Assembly: GCA_023417975.1 (NCBI GenBank)
Contig: JAEZDX010000194.1
Location: 1-10,754 of the forward strand
Length of the DNA stretch: 10,754 bases
Direction of reading: 5' to 3'
Origin: Bacillota bacterium
GTDB taxonomy: Bacteria; Bacillota; Clostridia; Clostridiales; Clostridiaceae
Positions 1 to 6,941 of this stretch are shown piece after piece. The notes under the pieces were generated by a model. It saw nothing but the letters and a program-made list of their open reading frames with translations. It ran no database searches and was not told the origin of the DNA. Positions within the stretch are counted from its first letter, which is position 1; each line of letters begins with the position of its first letter. Both the position numbers and the translations under genes were made by a program.

Positions 1-123
1 AACCGTAAGCGGATAGCTATATATTCGGCCGGACCATTGTATGAGAAAATCTCCGGACTTTCCTTTAATCCATTCAACAATTTTAGTAAAATCTCTTTTT
101 TCTAAAGGCTCAAGCCTTATCAT
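1..123 (-). CDS. GNAT-family N-acetyltransferase, N-terminal 41 codons (cut by window edge)
   Basis: Reading the minus strand from an ATG at 123 gives an open frame of 41 codons to the window edge. It begins MIRLEPLEKRDF and continues through a WIKGKSGDFLIQW segment to a YSYPLT motif. This pattern (beta strand, then an 'xDFxxIVxWI' helix, then 'QWSG...YPLT') is typical of the N-terminus of RimJ/RimL-like GNAT acetyltransferases, which transfer acetyl from acetyl-CoA to an amine. The acetyl-CoA-binding motif would lie outside the window, so neither the substrate nor catalytic integrity can be judged. The start lies only 4 nt after the TGA of the upstream DUF2161 gene, with a weak AAAAGAG ribosome site inside that gene's end. 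The two genes are therefore probably co-transcribed and translationally coupled. The family call rests on this short segment alone. Confidence 0.7.
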   Translation of the reverse strand, partial: MIRLEPLEKRDFTKIVEWIKGKSGDFLIQWSGRIYSYPLTV

Positions 124-127
124 ATTA

Positions 128-880
128 TCAACTCTTTTCAATTAATATGTGTTTACTATTGTTTTTCAATATCTGTTCCTTACAATATTCCGTGAGCTCT
201 TTGTATTGCTCCAATGCCTCCATACCTGCATCCGTTATTCCGTATAAGCCTCTGCTCAAACGCTGAAACCAGCCGTAATGATTGTCCGATAATATATTTA
301 GCGTCTTTTTAATGTCACTTCCCAATTCTCTGAGCTTTTTAGGAGAGAGTGGTCCATATAGTTGAAGACAGCAGGCAATAAATATAGAGCTCTCTCTATA
401 TGCTGTAACGAGTTTTTTACCCCTGCTTCCGCCCTTATTCAAATCTACATGTCGTCCTTCTATTTCCTTCATAAGAAGTTTTCTTTTGCCTTTATTCCTA
501 TTCACACTTCTAGTCCTGTCAAAGAGTTCCGGTTCCTGTACTACCTCTACAATGCTTTTCCCCTTCTTAACTGCCACAAATATAAGTCCAAGCTCCAGCC
601 TCCTAAGCAGGTGCATTATATCCCTCCACTTAGCATTAAGCGTAAATCTTTTTGGCTTTGGAATAGCCATATAAACCAAATCTGCAGTTCTCTGCCTGTT
701 AACAGCCTGGCTAAGCAGCGCTACCGAAAGACTCTTCTTAAGCTCAATAATTATTAATTGCTCGTCCTTAACTGCAGTTATATCACAGTACTTAACTTCT
801 CCGTTTACCTTATAACCGATGCCTTCAAAAAAATCCTTCACAGGCTTGTATAAATCTTCCTCAAGAATGTCCTCATTCAT
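128..880 (-). CDS. DUF2161-type PD-(D/E)XK putative phosphodiesterase/nuclease
   Basis: This is a 250-residue soluble protein. Residues 8-50 hold EDLYKPVKDFFEGIGYKV, then GEVKYCDITAV, then a hydrophobic strand ending IIIELKKS. That gives D33 and the E46-L-K48 triad of a PD-(D/E)XK nuclease fold, and the opening matches the DUF2161 (COG5482-type) family. The middle (about residues 110-155) is basic and probably nucleic-acid-facing. The C-terminal 80 residues (SPKKLRELGSD...GLYGITDAGMEAL) look like a small winged-helix module, usual for this family. I chose ATG 880 because AAAGGTGAG (about 884-892) sits just ahead of it; the GTG at 889 overlaps that ribosome site and would add only three residues. 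The gene is the first of a likely operon with the GNAT gene. No toxin, methylase or phage partner is visible. The biological role of DUF2161 proteins is not established, so nuclease activity is inferred from the motif. Confidence 0.85.
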   Translation of the reverse strand: MNEDILEEDLYKPVKDFFEGIGYKVNGEVKYCDITAVKDEQLIIIELKKSLSVALLSQAVNRQRTADLVYMAIPKPKRFTLNAKWRDIMHLLRRLELGLIFVAVKKGKSIVEVVQEPELFDRTRSVNRNKGKRKLLMKEIEGRHVDLNKGGSRGKKLVTAYRESSIFIACCLQLYGPLSPKKLRELGSDIKKTLNILSDNHYGWFQRLSRGLYGITDAGMEALEQYKELTEYCKEQILKNNSKHILIEKS

Positions 881-920
881 ATGCCTCACCTTTCGTCTTC
901 AGGTTCTAACTTATAAATAT

Positions 921-949
921 ATTATATAATAAAGCCATTTCATTTTAAA
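921..949 (-). promoter_or_regulatory. Possible sigma-A promoter for the DUF2161-GNAT operon
   Basis: On the minus strand, TTTAAA (949-944) is separated by 17 nt from TATAAT (926-921), about 40 nt upstream of the ATG at 880. The -10 is perfect and the -35 is a moderate match. The region is very AT-rich, so chance matches are likely. Confidence 0.4.
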
Positions 950-979
950 CCTTAATAAAAGTTATAAATTTCGGCTATA

Positions 980-1008
980 TTTTTAAGAATTAATAATTAT
1001 GATATAAT
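980..1008 (+). promoter_or_regulatory. Likely sigma-A promoter (extended -10) for the degV-family gene
   Basis: TATAAT at 1003-1008 is preceded by TGA, forming an extended -10 (TGATATAAT). A weak -35-like TTTTTA lies at 980-985 with a 17-nt spacer. The expected start near 1015 leaves a leader of about 60 nt before the ATG at 1078. The promoter is divergent from that of the DUF2161 gene. Confidence 0.5.
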
Positions 1009-1077
1009 ATAAAAGTAATTATAATTATTTATACAAAACCGTTATTACCATTATATTTCTTAATAAGGAGCGTTTCT

Positions 1078-1950
1078 ATGAAAATTTTACTCGTAACAGA
1101 TTCTTGTTCAGATCTACCCGTAAAATATACTCAAGAGAATGACATATTTGTTTTTCCCCTTACATATCACTTTAAAGGCACAGACAATATAGACGACTTT
1201 GGTCAAAGCATAAGCTATAAAAGCTTTTATGATGATGTAAGAAAAGGCGAGATGTCTTCAACCTCTCAAATTAACTCCTATACCTTTACAGAACATTTTA
1301 AAAAGTTTGTTTCTGATGGCTATTCAGTTATATACATAGCTTTTTCCTCTGCTTTGAGCGGCACCTATAACAATGCCTGCATGGCAAGAGAAGAAGTTCT
1401 TTCCGAGCTTCCTTCTGCAGATATATCCGTCATTGATTCAAGATGTGCATCTATGGGCTTAGGACTCCTAGTATATTATGCCTGTGAAAAGCTTAAAGAA
1501 GGTATGTCTAAAAATGAGCTTGTACAATGGCTAGAGGAAAACAAGCTTAAGCTTAATCATTGGTTTACCGTAGATGACCTGCACCACCTTAAAAGAGGCG
1601 GAAGAGTATCCGCTACCAGTGCGGTTATAGGCTCACTTCTTGATATTAAACCAATATTACACGTAGATAACGAAGGAAGACTAATACCTGTAGCAAAAGT
1701 AAAGGGAAGAAAAAAGTCTATTAAGACCTTAGCTGAGGAGCTTAAAAATAGAATTGTTGACCCTGAAAATCAAGTTATAGGAATAAGTCATGGCGATTGT
1801 GAAGAAGAGGCAAGGCTATTGGAGAAATTTATTAAAGAAAATGTTACTGTTAAAGATGTAATACTAAACTACATAGGCCCTGTGGTAGGCTCTCATTCAG
1901 GCCCAGGTACTATAGCACTTTTCTTCTTCGGAGAAAAAAGAGACGTATAA
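1078..1950 (+). CDS. DegV family protein (FakB-like fatty-acid-binding protein)
   Basis: This 290-residue cytoplasmic protein has every DegV signature in order. VTDSCSDLP (6-14) is followed by TSQIN (62-66), FSSALSGTYNNA, IDSRCASMGLG, HHLKRGGRVSA, GSLLDIKPIL, SHGD and finally GPVVGSHSGPGT near the C-terminus. The length is normal for the family. DegV proteins bind a fatty acid in a deep pocket. Those studied as FakB present it to the kinase FakA, which makes acyl-phosphate for phospholipid synthesis. The Thr-Ser pair at 62-63 corresponds to the conserved carboxylate-binding region. No FakA/Dak-type kinase gene lies nearby, so the gene is annotated at family level; Clostridia often carry several paralogues. 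The AAGGAG at 1065-1070 lies 7 nt before the ATG. A promoter and a terminator flank it closely, so it is monocistronic. Confidence 0.93.
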   Translation: MKILLVTDSCSDLPVKYTQENDIFVFPLTYHFKGTDNIDDFGQSISYKSFYDDVRKGEMSSTSQINSYTFTEHFKKFVSDGYSVIYIAFSSALSGTYNNACMAREEVLSELPSADISVIDSRCASMGLGLLVYYACEKLKEGMSKNELVQWLEENKLKLNHWFTVDDLHHLKRGGRVSATSAVIGSLLDIKPILHVDNEGRLIPVAKVKGRKKSIKTLAEELKNRIVDPENQVIGISHGDCEEEARLLEKFIKENVTVKDVILNYIGPVVGSHSGPGTIALFFFGEKRDV

Positions 1951-1960
1951 AATTTTATTT

Positions 1961-1998
1961 AAAAAGAGATTCAACACATTTGTTGAATCTCTTTTTTT
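1961..1998 (+). terminator. Rho-independent terminator of the degV-family gene
   Basis: A perfect 16-bp stem (1961-1976 with 1981-1996) closes a CATT loop. Its core is GAGATTCAACA / TGTTGAATCTC. It ends in a run of seven T (1992-1998) and starts 10 nt after the degV-family stop codon. Confidence 0.9.
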
Positions 1999-2099
1999 CA
2001 TTTTTTTCCATATTTTATTCGTAAAATGTTGTGAAATCTGTTTTTATCAACTTCACTGTAATTGTTTGAATAATTATGTAATTTTTTTCTAAATATCTA

Positions 2100-2127
2100 T
2101 TTACTTTTTTTAATTTTGCTTTATAAT
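2100..2127 (+). promoter_or_regulatory. Likely sigma-A promoter for the first TPR gene and its peptide
   Basis: TTTACT (2100-2105), a 16-nt spacer and a perfect TATAAT (2122-2127) lie about 84 nt upstream of the ATG at 2211. The rest of the 1999-2210 gap is AT-rich with no ORF. I saw no clear operator within it. Confidence 0.5.
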
Positions 2128-2210
2128 ATAATTAAACAGTAAATTAAACCTAATTTTACATAAACATGAACTAAACAAATAAATCCAATTAATTGTTATA
2201 GGGTGATGCC

Positions 2211-3311
2211 ATGGATAGCTTTAGCAATAATAAAATATTGCAGCAAATATCTGATTATACAGAACCTAGCCTTGGTAATTATATTGAAACACTTGAGAGT
2301 TTGTTCAAAAATGAGGATGATGCCTTTCCAGCTGTACTACAGCTTGCTGAGGATATCATAGCCTTAGGAGCTCTTCCGGATGACAAGCTTAAACTATATG
2401 AACTTGCAGGAGATTATTATTATTTAAAAAATCAACTGGATCTCAGTGTTTTATATTATTTGATGGCTTTTGAAGTTACAAATAAAGTCAACCCCTCATC
2501 CTTCACAGCAATGTTGGCCAATAAAATATGTAGAAGCTATTATAATATGAATAAGTTTCAGGATGCCTTGTATTACATAAACTTTGCTCTCAATTACATA
2601 GATGGACTTTCAAAAGATGATATTATCAAATTGACTTTCAATTGCGCTCTTTGCTATAAAAATATAGGCTTGTATAAAGAAGCACTTGATGAACTGTTAA
2701 AGTTGCACTAGCTTATTGGTAACAGTGAAAATCCCAAATATTTTGATATTATAACTTTAGAATCAAACTGTTATATAAAACTGGAATTATATAATAAGGC
2801 CATAGAAAAATACTTGGAATTGCTTAAAACTATAGAGGGGGATGTGGTTAAGCAAGTAATATCAATGCTTAACTTAGCTCAGGCTTATATATATGCCGGT
2901 GAAGAACTTGCCGCAGAAAAATCTATTTCCGAAATAAAACTGCTTATGAAACACTTAAGTCCCAGAACTCCCTATAAGCTAAAAATATATACTGACTTAG
3001 CTAAAGTATATCTATGTTTGAACAATATGAATGAAGCAAAAAAATACTTAATGATGGCCCATAAGCTTGCAAAAGAAAGTAAAAATATTACTCAGCAAAA
3101 AGAAATTTTAAATCATATGTTCACCGTATGTGATAAAAATCAAAGCTTGTCTTTAGCTGGTTTTATAAAAGATCAAATGCTCTATATTATTGATATGAAT
3201 TATGAAAACTCCGGTTGGTTACTGATTTTTCAACTTCTCAACTTTTATAATAAATTAGGAAAAAATCATCAAGTTAATGATATATTAACTGTGATTTTAA
3301 ATATAAAATAA
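2211..3311 (+). pseudogene. Rap-like TPR protein, first paralogue, interrupted by an in-frame TAG at 2709-2711
   Basis: The frame opens at ATG 2211 (GGTGAT ribosome site 3 nt upstream) and encodes 166 residues up to TAG at 2709-2711. It then stays open in the same frame for 199 further codons to TAA at 3309-3311. Without the TAG it would be a 366-residue all-helical TPR protein. It aligns end to end with the intact paralogue at 3830-4912, including YELAGDYY, SVLYYLMAFE, NKICR-Y, FQDALYYxNFAL and W-LIF-L-NFYN-LGKN. The TAG sits where the paralogue has a serine (TLHSMLDKS versus LLH-stop-LIGNS), so a single substitution in a Ser codon explains it. There is no N-terminal DNA-binding HTH, so the domain plan is Rap-like rather than PlcR/Rgg-like. 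The AGGGAG ribosome site of the next gene overlaps the TAA. It could be a recent pseudogene, a split gene whose halves are both made, a leaky stop, or a sequencing error. Confidence 0.8.
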
Positions 3312-3325
3312 GGGAGAGAATAAAA

Positions 3326-3550
3326 ATGGAACCAAAAAAACTAATTGTTTCAGCATTACTAACAATGAGCCTGCTGACTTCATTAGTATTACCGATTGAG
3401 AGTTCACAGTCAAATCCTAGCGGCGGCACAGGCAATGACACTACTTATGCTACTCCTACGCCGTCATCAACCAATCCAACCTCAGGAGATTCTAAACCTT
3501 GGATAAAAATTTCTCCGCAATCCATCGTAGATCCTGAGCCCTGGGTTTAA
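3326..3550 (+). CDS. Small secreted peptide precursor, candidate Phr-like signalling pro-peptide
   Basis: This 74-residue product has a basic start (K4, K5), a hydrophobic stretch at residues 6-24 and then a polar Ser/Thr/Pro/Gly-rich spacer (about 25-56), as in an exported precursor. The C-terminal tail carries two related motifs, KPWI (57-60) and DPEPWV (69-74, the last residues), which would suit a proteolytically released linear signal peptide. It starts 14 nt after the first TPR gene, with AGGGAGAG (3311-3318) overlapping that gene's TAA, so translation is probably coupled. A strong terminator follows. An upstream TPR receptor plus a downstream short exported pro-peptide is the standard layout of RRNPP/Rap-Phr cassettes. 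I do not recognise the peptide itself. Its role as the signal is inferred from size, export signal and position. An alternative is an unrelated small surface peptide or lipoprotein-like product, but no lipobox Cys is present. Confidence 0.75.
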   Translation: MEPKKLIVSALLTMSLLTSLVLPIESSQSNPSGGTGNDTTYATPTPSSTNPTSGDSKPWIKISPQSIVDPEPWV

Positions 3551-3592
3551 CCTTCAGCTTACTTTCTGTGTTTATAACTACATATATGAATA

Positions 3593-3640
3593 AAAACAGA
3601 AGACTTGACTGCTTAGTCAGGTCTTCTGTTTTTGTTTTTA
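3593..3640 (+). terminator. Strong Rho-independent terminator after the peptide gene
   Basis: A stem of about 18 bp (3593-3610 with 3615-3632, one G-T wobble, core CAGAAGACTTGACT / AGTCAGGTCTTCTG) closes the tetraloop GCTT. It runs into T-rich sequence (3628-3639). It ends the first TPR-peptide transcript and separates it from the second TPR gene. Confidence 0.92.
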
Positions 3641-3724
3641 AAGCATAATAATTACATTTATTCAATTTAATATATATTATTATAAATATTAATATAAATT
3701 GTAAATTATCGTCATTTTATGTCT

Positions 3725-3752
3725 TTGCATTTATCAGCCAATAGTCTATAAT
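3725..3752 (+). promoter_or_regulatory. Likely sigma-A promoter for the second TPR gene
   Basis: TTGCAT (3725-3730), a 16-nt spacer and a perfect TATAAT (3747-3752) predict a start near 3760 and a leader of about 70 nt to the ATG at 3830. The stretch from 3641 to 3724 is nearly pure A/T, with nothing recognisable. Confidence 0.6.
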
Positions 3753-3818
3753 ATACCTTATCTGGTACTTGTTTTAAATTTATATTTTTGATGCTTATGA
3801 ATAATTATGCTTTCCGCA

Positions 3819-3826
3819 AAGGTGAT
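3819..3826 (+). promoter_or_regulatory. Ribosome binding site that fixes the second TPR start at 3830
   Basis: AAAGGTGAT stands 3 nt before ATG 3830, the same GGTGAT-N3-ATG arrangement as the first TPR gene at 2211. The upstream in-frame TTG/ATG codons (3788-3799) have no such site. Confidence 0.7.
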
Positions 3827-3829
3827 ATT

Positions 3830-4912
3830 ATGGAATATAGAGAGAATGACTATAAAAAAAACGGTTTGGAAAATTATATAGAAAAGCTTAAAGACTTATT
3901 AAAATCAAAAGATAATAGATTTTTGGAGATTCTTAACTCCGCTGAAAATCTTATTGCCGAAGGCATTGATGCAGATTTAGCTACCTTTGTTTATGAATTA
4001 GCCGGTGATTATTATCATTCCATGAACATGTTTGATAAAAGTGTGCTTTATTATCTTATGGCTTTTGAAGCAATTGACAGATTTAACTTTACAGACGACT
4101 CGGTAAAAATAATTAATAAAATCTGCAGAGGTTACTCAAGACTTAATCAATTTCAAGATGCGCTGTATTATCTGAATTTTGCATTGGAATTTGAAGACAT
4201 GCTCCATCAGGACAGTATTATTAAGCTTATATTTAATAAAGCGCTTTGTTATCATAATTTAGGCTTTTATGAAAAGACTTTGACTGAATTGTTAACATTG
4301 CATTCCATGTTGGATAAGTCAAATTTGGGTCGGTACTTTGATGTTCTTACTTTACAGGCTAACTGTTATACAAATATGAGATTATACGATGAAGCGATAG
4401 CAATTTATTTAAACTTAAAGGATATTGCTAAAGAGGATTTGGAAAAAAGTATAATAAACCTTCTAAATCTTTCTAATGTTTATAGCTTAACGGATAAAAA
4501 GGAGCTTGTAATACAATGTGTTGAAGCTATAATGGCCGCTCGCAGAAAATTAAATTTTCCCACCTGTTACACATTACATGTTTACTATGAGCTTGGGAAA
4601 ATATTCATATACCTTGAAAATAATCGAAAAGCTACCTATTACTTAAAACATGCCTACAAGCTTTCTAAAACTGAAAAGAATCTTCACTATCAGAAAGAAC
4701 TGCTAACCTTTCTATTTGATATATGTAATGCAAGAGATAATTTAAAACTGGCAGAATTCATAAAGCTGCAGCTTATCTCATTGATTTCCTCCGACACAGT
4801 TGATTGCGGTTGGGTACTTATATTCAAGCTTATGAATTTTTATAACCGTCTTGGAAAAAACTCAGATGTTGACCAAATCTTAACAGCCATCTTGCAGTCA
4901 AAACACTCCTAA
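3830..4912 (+). CDS. Rap-like TPR protein, second (intact) paralogue, peptide-less
   Basis: This 360-residue, all-helical protein has repeated TPR-like helix pairs. Examples are YELAGDYYHSMNMFDKSVLYY, ALYYLNFAL, KALCYHNLGFYEKTL and NCYTNMRLYDEAIAIY. Further repeats toward the C-terminus end at GWVLIFKLMNFYNRLGKN. There is no N-terminal HTH and no membrane segment. The length (about 360-375) and lack of HTH resemble Bacillus Rap proteins, which bind a response regulator or transcription factor and are switched off by an imported peptide. It is clearly a paralogue of the interrupted gene just upstream, with the same boundaries and many identical blocks. It has its own promoter, and no small peptide ORF lies between it and its terminator, so it is an orphan receptor at this locus. 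The start was taken at 3830; a frame from TTG 3788 would add 14 residues. The assignment to RRNPP-type signalling is inferred from architecture. A generic TPR scaffold remains possible. Confidence 0.85.
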   Translation: MEYRENDYKKNGLENYIEKLKDLLKSKDNRFLEILNSAENLIAEGIDADLATFVYELAGDYYHSMNMFDKSVLYYLMAFEAIDRFNFTDDSVKIINKICRGYSRLNQFQDALYYLNFALEFEDMLHQDSIIKLIFNKALCYHNLGFYEKTLTELLTLHSMLDKSNLGRYFDVLTLQANCYTNMRLYDEAIAIYLNLKDIAKEDLEKSIINLLNLSNVYSLTDKKELVIQCVEAIMAARRKLNFPTCYTLHVYYELGKIFIYLENNRKATYYLKHAYKLSKTEKNLHYQKELLTFLFDICNARDNLKLAEFIKLQLISLISSDTVDCGWVLIFKLMNFYNRLGKNSDVDQILTAILQSKHS

Positions 4913-4970
4913 AGCCACATTTTAAATCATCTATAATAGACTTCAAGCACTTTATTATATAATAACCCAA

Positions 4971-5005
4971 AAATTCGGAGGAGCAAATTTTTGCTCCTCC
5001 GCTTT
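4971..5005. terminator. Bidirectional terminator between the second TPR gene and pepT
   Basis: CGGAGGAGCAA (4976-4986) pairs with TTGCTCCTCCG (4991-5001) in an 11-bp GC-rich stem with a four-base loop. The minus-strand exit is AATTTTTGGG and the plus-strand exit is CTTTTAATTT. It lies 15 nt beyond the pepT stop and 63 nt beyond the TPR stop, so it can serve both convergent genes. Confidence 0.88.
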
Positions 5006-5016
5006 TAATTTCAATT

Positions 5017-6243
5017 TTATTTTGTTGCATATAATTCAGCTATTTTTACAATAACATCAACGGCCTTCTCCATTGAGTTAATTGGAACATATTCGAATTT
5101 TCCGTGGAAATTCTCCCCGCCTGCAAAAATGTTTGGAGTAGGCAGTCCCATGTAGCTTAGTCTTGAGCCGTCAGTACCGCCTCTTATAGGTCTCACCTTT
5201 GGCTCTACTCCTACTTCTTCCATGGCCTTATAAGCTATATCAAACACATACTTTACTTCATCTATCTTTTCTTTCATGTTATAGTATTGATCCTTTAAAT
5301 CTACAGTTACAGTGCCTTCACCATACTTTTTATTTACATCCTCAATTACCTTTAACACGAACTGCTTTCTTCTTTCGAAGTTTTCTCTCTCAAAATCTCT
5401 TATTATATAGTGTAAACTTGCCTCTTCCACCTCTGCCTTCATGGAGTTTAGATGATAAAAACCATCATAGCCTGCAGTTCTTTCAGGCACCTCATCTGCC
5501 GGAAATCTTCCGATAAAATCATTTGCAATCAATACGGCATTTTTCATCTTACCTGCAGCGTAGCCCGGATGAACATTTCTTCCTTTAATTTTTACTTTAG
5601 CTTGTGCCGCATTAAAACTCTCATACTCCAGTTCTCCAATTTTTCCTCCATCTATAGTGTAGGCCAACTCTGCTGCAAATTTCTTTACATCAAAATGGTC
5701 TGCACCTCTTCCTACTTCTTCATCGGGTGTAAAACCTATTTTTATAGTTCCATGCTGTATTTCCGGATGCTTTATAAGATATTCCATAGCCGTTAATATT
5801 TCTGCTACACCTGCCTTATCATCAGCACCCAAAAGCGTAGTTCCATCTGTAGTAATTAAGTCCTGGCCTACATATTCTTTAAGTTCCGGCGACTCTACGG
5901 GCGAAAGAATTACATTTAATTCCTTATTAAGTACAATGTCTCCTCCGTCATAGTTTTTAACTATTTGAGGTTTAACATCAGTTCCGGACATATCTGGAGA
6001 TGTATCCATGTGTGCAATAAAGCCTATAACAGGAACCTTCTTATCAATATTTGCAGGCAACTCACCCATTATATAGCCGTTCTCGTCAATAGATACATTC
6101 TTTAAGCCCAGCTCCTGCATTTCCTTTACCAATTCCTTTCCAAGTATAAGCTGATTCGGTGTACTTGGAACAGTCTGGGACTCCTCATTGGATTTAGTAT
6201 CAAATGCCACATATTTTAGAAATCTGTCTACTACTTTAGTCAT
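5017..6243 (-). CDS. pepT: Tripeptidase PepT (peptidase T, M20 metallopeptidase)
   Basis: This is a cytoplasmic two-zinc aminopeptidase that removes the N-terminal residue from tripeptides, the last steps of peptide use as a nutrient. The metal and catalytic motifs are all present. They are HMD (H78, D80), LLGADDKAG (D141), TPDEEVG (E175, E176), TIDGG (D198), IRGGTDGSRLS, and the C-terminal GGENFHG histidine. From ATG 6243 the protein is 408 residues and H78/D80 fall at the numbers known for the family. The AAAGGGG site (6252-6258) is 8 nt from ATG 6243 but only 2 nt from ATG 6249, so the shorter start is preferred. A -10-like TATAAT lies on the minus strand at 6273-6268 without a good -35. 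It is convergent with the TPR gene and downstream of the wHTH gene, and no sure terminator separates it from the latter. Confidence 0.96.
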   Translation of the reverse strand: MTKVVDRFLKYVAFDTKSNEESQTVPSTPNQLILGKELVKEMQELGLKNVSIDENGYIMGELPANIDKKVPVIGFIAHMDTSPDMSGTDVKPQIVKNYDGGDIVLNKELNVILSPVESPELKEYVGQDLITTDGTTLLGADDKAGVAEILTAMEYLIKHPEIQHGTIKIGFTPDEEVGRGADHFDVKKFAAELAYTIDGGKIGELEYESFNAAQAKVKIKGRNVHPGYAAGKMKNAVLIANDFIGRFPADEVPERTAGYDGFYHLNSMKAEVEEASLHYIIRDFERENFERRKQFVLKVIEDVNKKYGEGTVTVDLKDQYYNMKEKIDEVKYVFDIAYKAMEEVGVEPKVRPIRGGTDGSRLSYMGLPTPNIFAGGENFHGKFEYVPINSMEKAVDVIVKIAELYATK

Positions 6244-6251
6244 ATTCATTA

Positions 6252-6258
6252 CCCCTTT
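6252..6258 (-). promoter_or_regulatory. Ribosome binding site that favours the shorter PepT start
   Basis: The minus strand reads AAAGGGG, then TAATGAAT, then ATG at 6243. The first ATG (6249) is too close to this site to be used well. Confidence 0.6.
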
Positions 6259-6361
6259 TTCCTATATATTATAGTATTCCTCAAAACTCTCTAATTCAAT
6301 TTCAGTATTTGAAATTTTTATTCGAAGAATACTGTATTTATACTGTTTTTTATATAAAATA

Positions 6362-6940
6362 TTATTTTTTCTTCTTATCATTTATGGCTATCATGGAGAA
6401 AAACATGTTATATTGTACTATATCCTCAGTTTTATTTCTATTTTTCACCGAATTTTTTTCCATATACTTTGCGATATACTCGAAAAAATCCTGTGCTTCC
6501 TGCGCTGTAAGATACATTTCCTCCATACTCAAAATACCCTTTTGTCGGGCTTTTAGTTCGCTCTCTATTTGTGTATTCTCTATAAATATTCTTTTACTCT
6601 CATCATAAAGCTTTGATACTACCTTCTGAGTCTCACTTAATACCTGAGGGTCATATACTTCATTTTTATGAAGTATATCAAATCTTTTGGCAGTAGGCTC
6701 ATAATACTTTGCAATTATACCGTTTATCTCTTTTGTATAAACTAACTTAAGTATACCTACCTTCTCCATCTTCTTCACATGATAATGCACATTTGCCGGC
6801 ACTTCACCCATATCATCCGCAATTTGTTTTACCGTAGCTGGTTCATGCTTTTTATAAAAACAATTTAGTATTCTAAGTCTGTATGGATCAGAGAAGCCTC
6901 GTATTTCCTCAATTGTACTTAGACATTTTATATCATCCAA
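6362..6940 (-). CDS. ArsR-like winged-helix transcriptional regulator of the MFS operon
   Basis: This is a 192-residue protein. Residues 10-80 form an ArsR/HTH_20-type winged helix. IRGFSDPYRLRILNCF opens it; the HTH is ATVKQIADDMG plus the recognition helix around VPANVHYHVKKMEKVGIL (36-64); the wing ends KYYEPTAKRFDI. The C-terminal 110 residues are helical and charged, with no metal-binding Cys cluster, so a drug or metabolite ligand is likelier than a metal. It begins with TTG at 6940, supported by AAAGAGG (6948-6954) 7 nt upstream inside the MFS gene; the two genes are one base apart. Such wHTH-MFS pairs usually form self-regulated efflux operons. The perfect palindrome over the operon promoter (8236-8282) is the obvious binding site. 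The ligand is unknown. Whether it represses or activates is inferred, with repression much more likely from the operator position. Confidence 0.88.
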   Translation of the reverse strand: MDDIKCLSTIEEIRGFSDPYRLRILNCFYKKHEPATVKQIADDMGEVPANVHYHVKKMEKVGILKLVYTKEINGIIAKYYEPTAKRFDILHKNEVYDPQVLSETQKVVSKLYDESKRIFIENTQIESELKARQKGILSMEEMYLTAQEAQDFFEYIAKYMEKNSVKNRNKTEDIVQYNMFFSMIAINDKKKK

Positions 6941-6941
6941 A

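Noticed and set aside
362..757. Plus-strand ORFs opposite the DUF2161 gene
   Set aside because: They are antisense to a gene with clear family motifs and have no ribosome site or recognisable domain. The same applies to plus-strand frames over pepT, the wHTH gene, the MFS gene and the permease.
2709..2711. Pyrrolysine or programmed readthrough at the TAG
   Set aside because: No pyl genes or downstream recoding element are visible, and other genes here use TAG as a normal stop (MFS gene at 6942-6944). A plain nonsense mutation is simpler, though leaky readthrough is not excluded.
2814..3311. Independent gene starting at TTG 2814
   Set aside because: There is no ribosome site, and the frame is the direct continuation of the upstream TPR ORF. 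Weak re-initiation near the GGGGG at 2836-2840 is possible but unsupported.
4830..5030. Minus-strand 66-codon ORF between pepT and the second TPR gene
   Set aside because: It overlaps the end of the TPR gene and the bidirectional terminator and has no ribosome site. It is not a peptide gene for the second receptor, as it lacks a signal sequence.
6303..6334. Hairpin CAGTATT...AATACTG as a terminator between the wHTH gene and pepT
   Set aside because: It has only a 7-bp AT-rich stem with an 18-nt loop and no T-run at its end. It could be a weak structure, but terminator function is not supported.
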